Source of the DNA: Candidatus Kuenenia stuttgartensis
GTDB taxonomy: Bacteria > Planctomycetota > Planctomycetia > Gemmatales > Gemmataceae
Length of the DNA: 62,088 nucleotides
NCBI GenBank assembly: GCA_945897965.1
Contig: CAMDHK010000004.1
Coordinates: 1 to 62,088 of the forward strand
Reading direction: 5' to 3'
A program made the position numbers and the translations under genes. Shown one piece after another: positions 34,525 to 43,899 of this stretch; position 1 is the first letter of the stretch; each line of letters starts with the position of its first letter. The notes below the pieces were generated by a model. It was not told the origin of the DNA. It saw only the letters and a program-made list of their open reading frames with translations, and did not search any database.

Positions 34525-34553
34525 ATTGTACCACAACTTAATGATTAATTCAA
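34525..34553 (-). promoter_or_regulatory. Promoter of the DUF1549-PPC-DUF1501 operon
   Basis: On the minus strand, TTGAAT (34553-34548), 17 bases, then TACAAT (34530-34525) preceded by TGG, an extended -10. The leader to the ATG at 34430 would be about 88 bases. Confidence 0.6.
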
Positions 34554-34576
34554 ATAAATAAGCTTCGAATAAAAAT

Positions 34577-35077
34577 CTAAACTGAAGCCCCAAAACCAGA
34601 TAATAAAGCCAATATTGCGGGACAAACCACATCCCCAAGCAGCGAAACACAAATCCTTCTCTCGTGTTGACTTACTACCTCTAAAAAAATTTCCATCCTA
34701 GCAGGAGGTAAGCAATTTTTGATCTTATCAGCCCATTCTATCAACACAACATTCCCACTTTGAAACAACTCATCACCGCCAAATTCTAGAAATTGCAATT
34801 CACTTCCCAAACGGTAAACATCTAGATGATTAACGGTATACCGGCCCTGATACTCTTGCATAAGAACAAATGTAGGACTGGTTACAAACTCTAAAGACGA
34901 GCATCCAAGCCCTTGGCATAAGGAACGAACCAATGTTGTTTTGCCACTGCCCAATTCACCATTAAGAGCAATAACGAAAGAAGTAGGAATCAATTGCCCA
35001 AGAGAAACACCAAATTCTTCAAACTTCTCAAGAGTAGGAAGAACAAAAGTGCACGAAAAGTTAGATCGAAGGTTCAT
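34577..35077 (-). CDS. tsaE: tRNA threonylcarbamoyladenosine biosynthesis ATPase (TsaE)
   Basis: ATPase that drives the TsaBD complex in making the universal t6A37 tRNA modification. The 166 residues carry the P-loop LNGELGSGKTTLVRSL (38-53), TSPTFVLMQEY, the HLDVYRLG motif and a Walker-B-like VVLIEWADK. The length is typical. It follows the TPR gene by 18 bp and is probably on the same transcript. tsaB and tsaD are not in the window. No strong ribosome site is visible. Confidence 0.95.
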   Translation of the reverse strand: MNLRSNFSCTFVLPTLEKFEEFGVSLGQLIPTSFVIALNGELGSGKTTLVRSLCQGLGCSSLEFVTSPTFVLMQEYQGRYTVNHLDVYRLGSELQFLEFGGDELFQSGNVVLIEWADKIKNCLPPARMEIFLEVVSQHERRICVSLLGDVVCPAILALLSGFGASV

Positions 35078-35095
35078 AAATGTTATTCGGACTAA

Positions 35096-37720
35096 TTAAT
35101 CATCATTTTCTTCAGGTCGATCAACACTCGGGTCGCCGTTCTGAATGCGCTTTAATTGTTTTTTGTAATAAATCTTTGTAGGTTCGAGGGCGACGGCCTT
35201 AGTTTGAGCCTCTACAGCCTCTTTTTGGCGCTTTAACTGGAATAAAACTTCAGCAAGAGTATCAAGATGAGCAGCACTTTTGCCATCAAGCTTAATAGCC
35301 ATCTCGGCTTGGTTAAGACCCCATATCAAATCTGATTTACAACATGCAGAAAGCCAAGCTGCGGAGTTATGTGCCCATGCACAATTAGGATAATCATCTC
35401 CAACCTTTTGAATCGATTTTTTTGCAGATGCAAATATCTTGTCCGCAAGCTCCTTCTTACCTTTAGCAATCAAAGGTTGATAAACAAGAATAGGCAACTC
35501 AACTTCGCCAGGTTGTAAATCAAAAGCTTTAGCAGCAAAAGAATCCACTTTATCAAAATCTCCAGTATCAATTGCAGCTCTGCAACGCAACCTTGCAATA
35601 AGAGAGGGGACATTAACATAGGCTTGGCTTTGAGTGAAGGAAACAAAGGGAGTCATGCATCGAAGCATAGCAAGTTCGTATCCATCAGCAGCTTTTTCAA
35701 AGCTCTTTTTTTCAATTAGCCTGCTGGCAAGTGCCCTAGATGATGCGCCCACACTGTAAGAACCTGGCTCACCAGTTTTAGAAACCAAATCAAATTGAAT
35801 AAGGGCATCATCCACATAGTTTCTTTTGCCCAAGGCATAAGCAAAATCAAGCCTTACTTGTTCATTGCCGAGAGGCGCCCAAGTGGATAAATCCTTCCAT
35901 TTGGAAGCTTGAGCTTTATCACCGATATTTTCTTCCATTTTTGCAATCATAAAAGCGATAATCGATTTAGATTTATCTTTATCCCACGCAACCTTAAAAG
36001 AATCTCGAGCTTTGGCCCATTCCTTTTTTTCTGCGTATAAGTCTGCGAGTGAAAGCAGTATCGTTTCGCTGCCAAACTTATCTGCTAACTCTTTAAGTTT
36101 TTCGTCTAAACCATATTTTTTCAGAATAGCACCGGCTGCATTTTTCAAACTAACACTTTCTTCAGCGGTAACCGTTGAAGCGTACTCTAGAAGGTCATCA
36201 ACCAATTTCAGTACAGCCTTGGAATCTAATTTCTTATCGTGCAAATCATTAATCTGCTTGATCACAGCCAGCGCTGTTTCAGTGTTTTTTTTCTTAAAGA
36301 AGAAACGAAACAAAGGATCATAAAACTCGGAATCATCACCAAACATTTTATTTAACATTCTGCCAGAAGCTTCACGGTGTTCTATTTTTTGCAAATAACT
36401 TGCAGCATCATCCAAAGCCCGATCTCTTTTCTTAATTAGAATCCAAGCATGAACCAACTTCAAAGGCCAATCGCCTTCAGATTTATCAGCGATTCGACTG
36501 CTGTATTGGTCAAGAATTTTCAAAGCCTGTTCTTTTTCCCCAAGTCCGTAAAGAATTTTCGCCCAATGAATTTCGAGGGCGGGAACATCCTTCGCATTTT
36601 CGGTTTTAGCTTCTTCAATTAGGGATTTGATTTTGTCGAACTCAAAACGGCTGGCGTAAATCTCCGCAACCATCATGCGTTTCTTGTTTTTCAACAAACT
36701 ATCAATGCCTTCAGGGACCATATAATTCAACAGTGCTATTTTCGCTGCCTGAAATAATTGCTCCGTAGATTCGACTCCATTCTTATCTTTACCCGTTAAT
36801 TCTTCAGCGATCTCCATGAGAGTTTTTTTTGCTCCATCAAATTCCGTCTTTTCGTTAGCCAAACGGTACATCGCAAGTTTGTACCCTAATTTCCCCAAGA
36901 GTAAATCGTCGGGAAAATGATCCGTATCCAATACAACTTTCCACTTTGAAGCTTCGAGTGCCAACTGGGTATAGAGTTCTGGGTTTTTAGATTCTTTAGC
37001 AAATTTAAGGGCGTCATTATGCTCCCCCTTGCTTCTATACAAATAAGCAAGAATCTCTTTGTTTATTTCATCACTGATTTTTGGAGGTTTGTTTTTAGAA
37101 AGCTGATTGATTATTTTATCTGTTGATGCAGAAAGAATAGCGTAAACCGCATAATTCGAGAATACGCCCTCTGCTCTGTTTTCGAGCATCATTTGCAGAA
37201 TTTGATCTAGGAATTTAAATTCATTTTTCTCAATCAGATAAGGAATGACTTTGCTTACTGATTTAGATGCATAAGAAAGTACGGAATTCCTAACCTCTTC
37301 CTGTTCTTCAGCGTTAATGATTTTAATTACAGATTTGACACCCAGACCGCCCATCTCTATTAATTTGGCAATCGATTTTTCTTTGTCTTGCAAAGTTCCA
37401 GATTGATAAGCTTGAATCAAATCAATGATTGCAATTGGTGAATCGTGATAAATCCCCCACTTAAATTTTTCCAGTAGTTCCAAAGATCGCTTTCGGATTT
37501 CTGCATCATCGCCTTTCAAAGCAACTTTGAGTTGCTCCTCAGCATCACTACCAGCCTTCCACAAATTTTTATGAGCATTTTCACGGGTAGTAAAGTCTGC
37601 ATCACCCAGTTCATCAATCCATTTTTTAACTTGAGCTTGTTTAGAATCTTGGAAACCCTGCACCGACCCCAAAAAGAAGCAAAGAATAAAAACCTGTAAA
37701 AGCCTTAATTTGAAAGACAT
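35096..37720 (-). CDS. Large exported HEAT/TPR repeat protein
   Basis: An 874-residue protein with a signal peptide (about 1-23). Residues about 25-200 have HEAT-like helices (TTRENAHKNLWKAGSDAEEQ, EIRKRSLELLEKF). The rest is TPR-like: repeated helix pairs such as EKEQALKILDQYSSRI, EWAKARDSFKVAWDKDKSK, and a classical C-terminal TPR pair (WGLNQAEMAIKLDGKSAAHLD, KRQKEAVEAQTKAVALEPTK). The end is acidic. It should act in the cell envelope as a protein scaffold; no enzyme motif is seen. The start is ATG at 37720 because GAGG lies eight bases upstream; a TTG two codons earlier is less likely. Confidence 0.85.
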   Translation of the reverse strand: MSFKLRLLQVFILCFFLGSVQGFQDSKQAQVKKWIDELGDADFTTRENAHKNLWKAGSDAEEQLKVALKGDDAEIRKRSLELLEKFKWGIYHDSPIAIIDLIQAYQSGTLQDKEKSIAKLIEMGGLGVKSVIKIINAEEQEEVRNSVLSYASKSVSKVIPYLIEKNEFKFLDQILQMMLENRAEGVFSNYAVYAILSASTDKIINQLSKNKPPKISDEINKEILAYLYRSKGEHNDALKFAKESKNPELYTQLALEASKWKVVLDTDHFPDDLLLGKLGYKLAMYRLANEKTEFDGAKKTLMEIAEELTGKDKNGVESTEQLFQAAKIALLNYMVPEGIDSLLKNKKRMMVAEIYASRFEFDKIKSLIEEAKTENAKDVPALEIHWAKILYGLGEKEQALKILDQYSSRIADKSEGDWPLKLVHAWILIKKRDRALDDAASYLQKIEHREASGRMLNKMFGDDSEFYDPLFRFFFKKKNTETALAVIKQINDLHDKKLDSKAVLKLVDDLLEYASTVTAEESVSLKNAAGAILKKYGLDEKLKELADKFGSETILLSLADLYAEKKEWAKARDSFKVAWDKDKSKSIIAFMIAKMEENIGDKAQASKWKDLSTWAPLGNEQVRLDFAYALGKRNYVDDALIQFDLVSKTGEPGSYSVGASSRALASRLIEKKSFEKAADGYELAMLRCMTPFVSFTQSQAYVNVPSLIARLRCRAAIDTGDFDKVDSFAAKAFDLQPGEVELPILVYQPLIAKGKKELADKIFASAKKSIQKVGDDYPNCAWAHNSAAWLSACCKSDLIWGLNQAEMAIKLDGKSAAHLDTLAEVLFQLKRQKEAVEAQTKAVALEPTKIYYKKQLKRIQNGDPSVDRPEENDD

Positions 37721-37876
37721 TGGCAATCCTCGCCCTAGCTGAATAAGTAATGGTTAAAAACCATTGGCTACATAATCCTATTCATTGTTAGCCCAAAACG
37801 ACAAGTATAAACAGGGTAATCCGTTGCAAAATTGTTAAAACTATGAAATAACCTATCACATGACTAATTAGCAAAT

Positions 37877-39322
37877 ATGCAATATTTAAAGAGAGCCATC
37901 CTAAATATGAACAAGCTACAATTACTTTTATTAATAACTAGTTTTTCTTTTATTTTCATTATTCCTGTAAGTTCCCAAACGACCAAGACCCCAGTTACAA
38001 AATTAGAGGTTGGATTTTCAAAGGGTGATGCCACCCCTAAAATTGGGATTAAACCTGTTTATATTGCCGGTTTTGGCCATAATCGAAAAGCTGAGGGTAT
38101 AAGTGACCCCGTATATATTAGAGTAATGGTGCTTAAAGCTGAAGGGAAGAAATATGCCTTTGTTAGTGCAGATTTAATTGGTTTATTTAAAGATCAAGTT
38201 GATGAAATCCGTAAGGAATTAAAAGATTTTGAAAATGTCATGTTTTCCTGCACCCATTCCCACGAAGGCCCAGATACTTTAGGGCTTTGGGGGCAAACCC
38301 CTTTTCAGTCCGGAACAGACCCAGACTATATGCTTTCCTTGCAAAAAATAGCAGTAAGCACGATTAGAGAAGCCGCTAAAAATCTAACGCCCTGCGACAC
38401 AGAGATTGCTGCAGTTTCACTTCCTGAACTTCTACATGATGGGAGGCCACCCATAGTAAAAATGGATGAATTATTAACTTTGAAATTCAACAAAGTTAAC
38501 ACAAAAACGGCATTGGGAATCGTTCTTTTTTGGCATTGCCATCCCGAAACCCTAGGGAGTGGTAATAAAAAAATAAGCTCCGATTTTGTTGGCTATACGG
38601 TTAAAGAAATAATGAAACAAACTCAAGCTGAGGCGATTGTATTTAGCGGTGCAGTAGGCGGGTTGATGACATCTTTAAAAGTTTCAATTAAAAATGAACA
38701 AGGCGAGAACTTAAATGACGGATCCTATGAAAAAGCTGAACGCTATGGGCAATTATTGGCAAATGCCAGTCTCAATTCATTAAAAAAAGCCAAAGGAATT
38801 AATCTGACGCCTATAGTTGTACGAAAGAAAGAAATTCTGCTTCCGGTAGATAATCCGATATACCGATTAGCAAAACAATTAGGTGTTTTTAAACGAGAAA
38901 TATTTGATTGGGATTTAGAACTGAATAAATCTGCGGGCCTCAATCAACGAGAAGAAAAACACCCTGCTGCAAAAACCGAAGTAAGTATCATAACTTTAGG
39001 TGAACTTGGAATCGGATGTATTCCTGGTGAAATATACCCCGAACTACTTCTAGGGAAAGTTGCAAAAACATCAGAAAAAGAGGCTGATTACCAAGATGCT
39101 GCTACAGAAATCGATTGGTTTCAAAAATGGAAAATGCCTTACAAAACTGTAATTGGATTAGCAAACGATGAGATTGGCTACATTCTTCCAAAAAAACAAT
39201 GGGATGAAAAACCACCGTATGCTTATGGAAGTAAAACTGCGCCTTACGGCGAAATAAATAGCCTAGGGCCAGATACCGCCTTTTTTATAGCTAATGCTTT
39301 CAACGAATTACTATCCAAATAA
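37877..39322 (+). CDS. Exported neutral/alkaline ceramidase-like hydrolase
   Basis: A 481-residue protein with a signal peptide (about 11-33) and the N-terminal neutral/alkaline non-lysosomal ceramidase fold: VGFSKGDATPKIG, FVSADLIGL, then SCTHSHEGPDTLGLWG, which holds the zinc-binding His residues of this amidohydrolase family, and FWHCHPETLG with a third His. Neutral ceramidases split the amide of ceramides; bacterial relatives in Planctomycetes are usually annotated as hypothetical, and other N-acyl substrates are possible. The protein is shorter than bacterial ceramidase (about 650) and lacks the C-terminal Ig-like domain. Two starts are possible (Met1 or Met11); no ribosome site is evident. 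Confidence 0.82.
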   Translation: MQYLKRAILNMNKLQLLLLITSFSFIFIIPVSSQTTKTPVTKLEVGFSKGDATPKIGIKPVYIAGFGHNRKAEGISDPVYIRVMVLKAEGKKYAFVSADLIGLFKDQVDEIRKELKDFENVMFSCTHSHEGPDTLGLWGQTPFQSGTDPDYMLSLQKIAVSTIREAAKNLTPCDTEIAAVSLPELLHDGRPPIVKMDELLTLKFNKVNTKTALGIVLFWHCHPETLGSGNKKISSDFVGYTVKEIMKQTQAEAIVFSGAVGGLMTSLKVSIKNEQGENLNDGSYEKAERYGQLLANASLNSLKKAKGINLTPIVVRKKEILLPVDNPIYRLAKQLGVFKREIFDWDLELNKSAGLNQREEKHPAAKTEVSIITLGELGIGCIPGEIYPELLLGKVAKTSEKEADYQDAATEIDWFQKWKMPYKTVIGLANDEIGYILPKKQWDEKPPYAYGSKTAPYGEINSLGPDTAFFIANAFNELLSK

Positions 39323-39348
39323 CCAACTCTGCATATTTAAGATTCAAT

Positions 39349-39379
39349 AAAAAAACCCAAACTTAGGTGTTTGGGTTTT
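39349..39379. terminator. Bidirectional terminator
   Basis: AAACCCAAAC (39353-39362) pairs with GTTTGGGTTT (39369-39378) around a 6-base loop. On the minus strand it is followed by a continuous T-run (39355-39349), on the plus strand by TTTTACTTT. It sits between two converging genes and serves both. Confidence 0.85.
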
Positions 39380-39434
39380 ACTTTGAACATCAATTTTTAA
39401 TTACCAAAACTTCAAGTATCTCAAGAACAAATCA

Positions 39435-39812
39435 TTAATTGATTATTCTGGATGTTGGATTTGCTGGAATTGGCTGAGCTTGTGGCACCAATTTTGGAGC
39501 AGGATTGTTAGGAGTTGGGCTTAAGGGCAAAGTATTTTGTGGGCTTAATGGAGGGGGAGCAGTTTGCGTTGATACCCCAGGACTTACTGGTATAGAAGGC
39601 TGTCCAATTACATAGGAGCCACTTTCTTCAATAACCGGAGTTCCTTGCTGAACAATGACTTCACCATTGTTTAAAGTTTCAGGAAAAGCACTTTCAGTCT
39701 TTTTCGCCTGACCGCCTCGTAAAAACCCACCATTGCCATCACCCCAGGTACAACCGCCCAAACCTAGGATAGAAGCAATTAAAATCGATACACCCATAAT
39801 TTTCGTCTTCAT
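39435..39812 (-). CDS. Proline-rich lipoprotein
   Basis: A 125-residue protein with a lipoprotein signal (MKTKIMGVSILIASILGLGGC; lipobox LGGC at about residue 21). The mature part has GDGNGGFLRGG followed by a long Pro/Ala/Gln-rich, probably disordered tail. No domain is recognised. The start is ATG at 39812, where the signal peptide begins; a longer frame to 39890 has no homology or ribosome site. It is a single gene with the bidirectional terminator downstream. Confidence 0.7.
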   Translation of the reverse strand: MKTKIMGVSILIASILGLGGCTWGDGNGGFLRGGQAKKTESAFPETLNNGEVIVQQGTPVIEESGSYVIGQPSIPVSPGVSTQTAPPPLSPQNTLPLSPTPNNPAPKLVPQAQPIPANPTSRIIN

Positions 39813-39920
39813 AATTATGCCCCACTTAAAAAAATTGCTAAAAACATTAAAGTTCTTATGAAACCCATTCCCGACATTAGGATCATGCAACAGAAAATGG
39901 ATGTCGGCAAATTACAGACA

Positions 39921-39967
39921 CAAATAAAAAGAAAACGCAATAATCCTGCAAAGGATCATCGCGCTTT
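39921..39967 (-). terminator. Terminator of the caspase-like/S41 gene
   Basis: On the minus strand AAAGCGCGATGATCC (39967-39953) pairs with GGATTATTGCGTTTT (39946-39932), a 15-bp stem with three G-U wobbles, followed by CTTTTTATTTG. It lies 36 bp past the stop at 40003. Confidence 0.8.
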
Positions 39968-40002
39968 CTCGTTAAAGACAGATTAAGCGATAAGGTTTAC
40001 TA

Positions 40003-42615
40003 TTAACTGGCTTTCTTGCTGGAAGGTTCATTACTGACAGTAGAAAGTAAGCCTTTAATATACTTCATAGCTTCGTCAAGTTGACGATCCTTGAAGTCTT
40101 TGGTAACCGGCTTAGCAGCAGGTTTATCTTTTCGTTGGATAACCTCAATATCACGCTGATGATCCATAAGATCGTCGCGTTCTTTGCGTGAAAGTTTAAT
40201 TTCAAGATCAGGTTTAACACCCCACTCGTCTTCATCCTTGCCACCTGTGCTGGATTTATTAAGGTTCTTGCCACTTGGGCGCCAGAAGGAAGCAATCGTT
40301 AACTTTAATTCGCCATCGCCAAAGGCTTGGATGTTCTGCACACTACCTTTTCCATAGCTTCTTTCACCGATGATAATCGCACGATGGTGATCCTGAACAG
40401 CAGCAGAAACAATTTCGCTACCACTGGCACTTCCACCATTAACAAGGCAAGCCATGGGAAAATCAAGCAAGCTTCCATCAAGAACGCCTGTATGTTTTTG
40501 CTCACGCCCCTGTCGAGGCCTGATGCTAACAATAAGGCCATCACCAATGAACAAATCGGAGATATCGACAGCGCTATCAAGTAAGCCACCGGGGTTAAAT
40601 CTGAGGTCTAAAACAAAACCTTTAACACCACTGGAAACTAATTCGCGCATAACTTTAAGGAGATCTCGTGCAGTATTTCTAGAGAAACTGGTAACACGTG
40701 CGTAACCAATTTTAGAAGTGGGGTCGATCATAAAATCCCAATCATCGTTATCTTTGCGTTTGAAACCAAGAACAGTTTCAACTTCGACCCTTCCACGACT
40801 GATTTCAAATTCGATAGGTTTTTCGACACCTTCACGCTGAACAACAATTTTCACTTTGGTGTTGGGTTTGCCAAGTATTTTTTTAACTGCATCAGAAAGC
40901 TGCATACCCTTGGTAGAAATAACTTCGGGTTTAGGAAGGGCCTTGCCCTCGCTATCAACTTCACGAATCACAGTGGAAATAATATCCCCAGCCATAACCC
41001 CAGCCTTGTAAGCGGGGCTATTTTTAATGGGGGTGACAACCAACAGCATTTCAGAAACCGCATCTTTGCGTATTTGCACGCCAATACCCGTAAAGTTACC
41101 TTGTACATCTCTATCAAAGTTGGCTTTCGTTTCGCCATCAATATAAGTCGTGTAGGGATCCAGGTTATTTAGCATGCGTTGCAAAGTGATATCAACATCT
41201 TTACCGTTATCAAGGTCTTCTCGTTTACCCAAATAAATACGAGCATCAGAAAGAACTTTAAGAATGTCAGGTTCTCGCAAATCCTTAGGATTCTTAATCT
41301 TTGCTTGCAGAGCATCGGGGATTTTCTCTTCAATTCTACGATATAGCCCCTTAACGGCCCAAGCTGTCATATCACCGGCATTAACTTCTTTAACATAGCC
41401 TTTACGAATAACTTCAATTGCTTGCTGAACTTTTTTGGCAAAAGCATCGGCTTTGTCTTTGCTTAACTTGGTTTGTTCAAGAATTTCAATCCTTTTCTTT
41501 TCAAAAACTTCAGGCTCAATCTTACCATCAACCAAAGATTGATATTCCTTACGCAAGCTGCGTTGAGCTTCAAGCCTAGGCATTTTAAGAAGCAACAACT
41601 TACCTTCAGAAGAAAGTTCTTCAGGTACTTTTTTCGAAGCAACCAACTTTTCAAACTTCTCAATTCGGTTATTTGCCTTGGCAAATTCTTTAGGATTGTG
41701 AGTCAGAATAAAATGATTCGTCCGACCACCCAACACCCAATGTAGCTGGTTTTTTTCTTCTTTGGTCTTACCGTATTGTTTGGTTAAATCGGGCATTTTC
41801 TTGTCAAGGAATTCGGCCAACTCATCCACAGTGACAACACCATCGGCTTCGTAGCCTTCTTTGTCTGCTTCGCCTTTCAAGCCTTCAATCACAGCCTTGG
41901 CAAAAACGCCATTATCCTCAGCTTCAATTGAGGGGTACAAGCCATTGTTAGCAAGAAAAACAACTCTTCCAGGAAGGGGGAGGTGATCTTCGGAAGCATC
42001 TTCACCCAAAAACTCTTGGTAAGGGTTAGCGCCTAGGGAAGCCTCCGCAACAGCTTTACCCTGAGCAGCTTGAAACCCCTTAAAATTAACATCTATGAAG
42101 GAACAAAATTTCCCTGATTTCAAGGTTTTAAGAGTATCAGCAAGATCACTGCTTGCGATGGCATTTTTATCGCGACCTAAAAAGGTCGAATCACTTGTAA
42201 AATAGCAGCGTCTGTCGCCACTATCCCCCATTGGGCCTCCCTGACCAAAAAAACCAAAAATCACCAGATCATCAGGTGTGGCTTTAGAAGCGGCCCATTT
42301 CAATGCCTCGAGAACATTTTCGCGGGTTGCTTCTGAAGTAAAATCGGAAAGGTCTTTGGCATTCTTGGGTTCACCTAGCAGCAGTTTCCCATTTTCTTTG
42401 GTTAATCCCAAAATGTTTTTATCCGAAAGCAATTTGAAGAGAGCAACAGCATCAGCTTCCGCTTTAGGCTTTTCTTTAATTTGCGCATCTTTGTATTTGC
42501 TAACGCCAACGATTACGGTGTAAACATTTTGTTTTCCACCCTCAGCAGAAATAAAGGGAGTTAAAGATATAAAAAATAAAGTTGATAACGCAAGTTTAAA
42601 CAGCAACCGTGACAT
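40003..42615 (-). CDS. Fusion of inactive-looking caspase-like (C14) domain with PDZ/S41 C-terminal processing protease
   Basis: An 870-residue exported protein with a signal peptide (about 1-24). Residues about 30-305 follow the caspase/metacaspase fold (VYTVIVGVSKYKD; FGFFGQGGPMGDSGD; FCSFIDVNFKGFQ), but the catalytic His of GHG is Gln125 and the catalytic Cys of DaC is Asn177, so this domain looks non-catalytic. A helical linker follows, then a PDZ domain (about 510-600, GIGVQIRKD) and an S41 protease (about 630-815) with FVLDLRFNPGG, VNGGSASGSEIVSAA (Ser731) and GERSYGKGSVQ (Lys756); the Ser-Lys spacing of 25 equals that of E. coli Prc, so the S41 part looks active. Proteolysis of envelope proteins is likely, with the caspase-like domain as a sensor or binding module. 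AAAGGA precedes the ATG. Confidence 0.88.
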   Translation of the reverse strand: MSRLLFKLALSTLFFISLTPFISAEGGKQNVYTVIVGVSKYKDAQIKEKPKAEADAVALFKLLSDKNILGLTKENGKLLLGEPKNAKDLSDFTSEATRENVLEALKWAASKATPDDLVIFGFFGQGGPMGDSGDRRCYFTSDSTFLGRDKNAIASSDLADTLKTLKSGKFCSFIDVNFKGFQAAQGKAVAEASLGANPYQEFLGEDASEDHLPLPGRVVFLANNGLYPSIEAEDNGVFAKAVIEGLKGEADKEGYEADGVVTVDELAEFLDKKMPDLTKQYGKTKEEKNQLHWVLGGRTNHFILTHNPKEFAKANNRIEKFEKLVASKKVPEELSSEGKLLLLKMPRLEAQRSLRKEYQSLVDGKIEPEVFEKKRIEILEQTKLSKDKADAFAKKVQQAIEVIRKGYVKEVNAGDMTAWAVKGLYRRIEEKIPDALQAKIKNPKDLREPDILKVLSDARIYLGKREDLDNGKDVDITLQRMLNNLDPYTTYIDGETKANFDRDVQGNFTGIGVQIRKDAVSEMLLVVTPIKNSPAYKAGVMAGDIISTVIREVDSEGKALPKPEVISTKGMQLSDAVKKILGKPNTKVKIVVQREGVEKPIEFEISRGRVEVETVLGFKRKDNDDWDFMIDPTSKIGYARVTSFSRNTARDLLKVMRELVSSGVKGFVLDLRFNPGGLLDSAVDISDLFIGDGLIVSIRPRQGREQKHTGVLDGSLLDFPMACLVNGGSASGSEIVSAAVQDHHRAIIIGERSYGKGSVQNIQAFGDGELKLTIASFWRPSGKNLNKSSTGGKDEDEWGVKPDLEIKLSRKERDDLMDHQRDIEVIQRKDKPAAKPVTKDFKDRQLDEAMKYIKGLLSTVSNEPSSKKAS

Positions 42616-42741
42616 AAATCAAATTCCTTTCGAGTTCCATTCAAGTTGTTTCAAAGTTTAGGAATTCACAATACCTTCTTACCATTTTGGCGGGTTTGCT
42701 AACAATAAGTCAACCCTTCTATTGAAACAATAACAATTTTG

Positions 42742-43875
42742 TTATTTGAAAGATTTAGCAAGTTTTTGAAGAACCTCGATTCCTCGTTCTAAAGTTTGCT
42801 GTTTAGCTGCAAAACTAACTCTAAAATTGGAATCGACAGAACTAAAAGTCTTACCTGGAATTATTAATAAGTCGTTTTGAATCGCTTTTTCAACAAAAGC
42901 AGAACTATTCCCACCCGGGGCTTTGGGGAAGAGGTAAAAGGCCCCACCCGCGTTGGGAATCTCATAATAATCCTTGATTCCGTTCAGAAGAAAATCTCGT
43001 TTAAGCTTATATTCTTGCATAAAACTTGACATATCTTGATTCAAAGCAGTAATTCCTGCGTATTGAACCATACTTGGCGCACAAACAAAGGTAAATTGCT
43101 GCAACTTGATCATCTCTTGAATCAATTTGGCAGGCCCGTGCGCATACCCCATTCGCCATCCAGTCATACCATAAGATTTGCTAAAACCATCTAAAACAAG
43201 AACATTGTGATTATAATCGGCAGGTGTTTGCAACAACCCATCGTAATGAAAAGCACTATAAATCTCATCAGAGATCAACAAAACGCCATACTTACTGGCA
43301 AGTTCCGCAAGCGCTTTAACCGTATCATGCGAATAAGTTTTACCCGTTGGATTTGCAGGATTATTAAACAAGATAACCTTGGTTTTTTTAGTGATAGCTT
43401 TCTCGACCTTAGCAATATCAATTTCGAAATCGGGATAGGTATCAATAAAAACAGATTTCCCACCAGCAAGCGAAACTAGATGTGGATACATGACAAAGTA
43501 GGGATCAAAAATAATCACCTCATCTCCAGGATCAACGACGCAACATAAAGCTAGAACCAAAGCGCCACTGGTACCGCTAGTAACAATTAAATCCCGATTT
43601 GATCCGGAAAATTTCGCTTCAACCATTTGCAGTAATTGCTGCCTAAGTTCTGGTATACCCTGGGTGAGGGTATAAGTATTTCTACCTGCATCGATAGCAT
43701 CTTTGGCCGCCTTTTTAACAGGTTCTGGGACATCGAAATCTGGTTGGCCAATACTTAAATTAATCGGATCTTTGATCGACTTTGCAAGTTCAAAAACTTT
43801 CCTGATTCCCGATGATTCGATATGCGACATGCGCTCTGAAATCCAATGTTCCACCACGGCATCATGATTCGTCAT
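42742..43875 (-). CDS. Class I/II PLP-dependent aminotransferase
   Basis: A 377-residue fold-type I aminotransferase of the aspartate-aminotransferase group. Motifs: INLSIGQPDFDVPE, TSGTSGALVLAL, VIIFDPYFVMYP, NNPANPTGK (Asn and Pro near PLP), SDEIYSAF, the PLP lysine in DGFSKSYGMTGWRMGY and FRVSFA with the C-terminal Arg. Substrate is unclear: aspartate, aromatic or branched-chain amino acids all fit. The start is ATG at 43875, supported by AAAGG about seven bases upstream; earlier in-frame starts at 43890 and 43896 run up against the neighbour. It follows the DUF3754 gene by 24 bp. Confidence 0.9.
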   Translation of the reverse strand: MTNHDAVVEHWISERMSHIESSGIRKVFELAKSIKDPINLSIGQPDFDVPEPVKKAAKDAIDAGRNTYTLTQGIPELRQQLLQMVEAKFSGSNRDLIVTSGTSGALVLALCCVVDPGDEVIIFDPYFVMYPHLVSLAGGKSVFIDTYPDFEIDIAKVEKAITKKTKVILFNNPANPTGKTYSHDTVKALAELASKYGVLLISDEIYSAFHYDGLLQTPADYNHNVLVLDGFSKSYGMTGWRMGYAHGPAKLIQEMIKLQQFTFVCAPSMVQYAGITALNQDMSSFMQEYKLKRDFLLNGIKDYYEIPNAGGAFYLFPKAPGGNSSAFVEKAIQNDLLIIPGKTFSSVDSNFRVSFAAKQQTLERGIEVLQKLAKSFK

Positions 43876-43899
43876 TGCAAAGCCTTTCATAAGCAAAAG

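Noticed and set aside
37749-37765. AATGGTT/AACCATT stem before the TPR gene
   Set aside because: Seven AT-rich base pairs with a tiny loop and no matching promoter; common by chance at this base composition.
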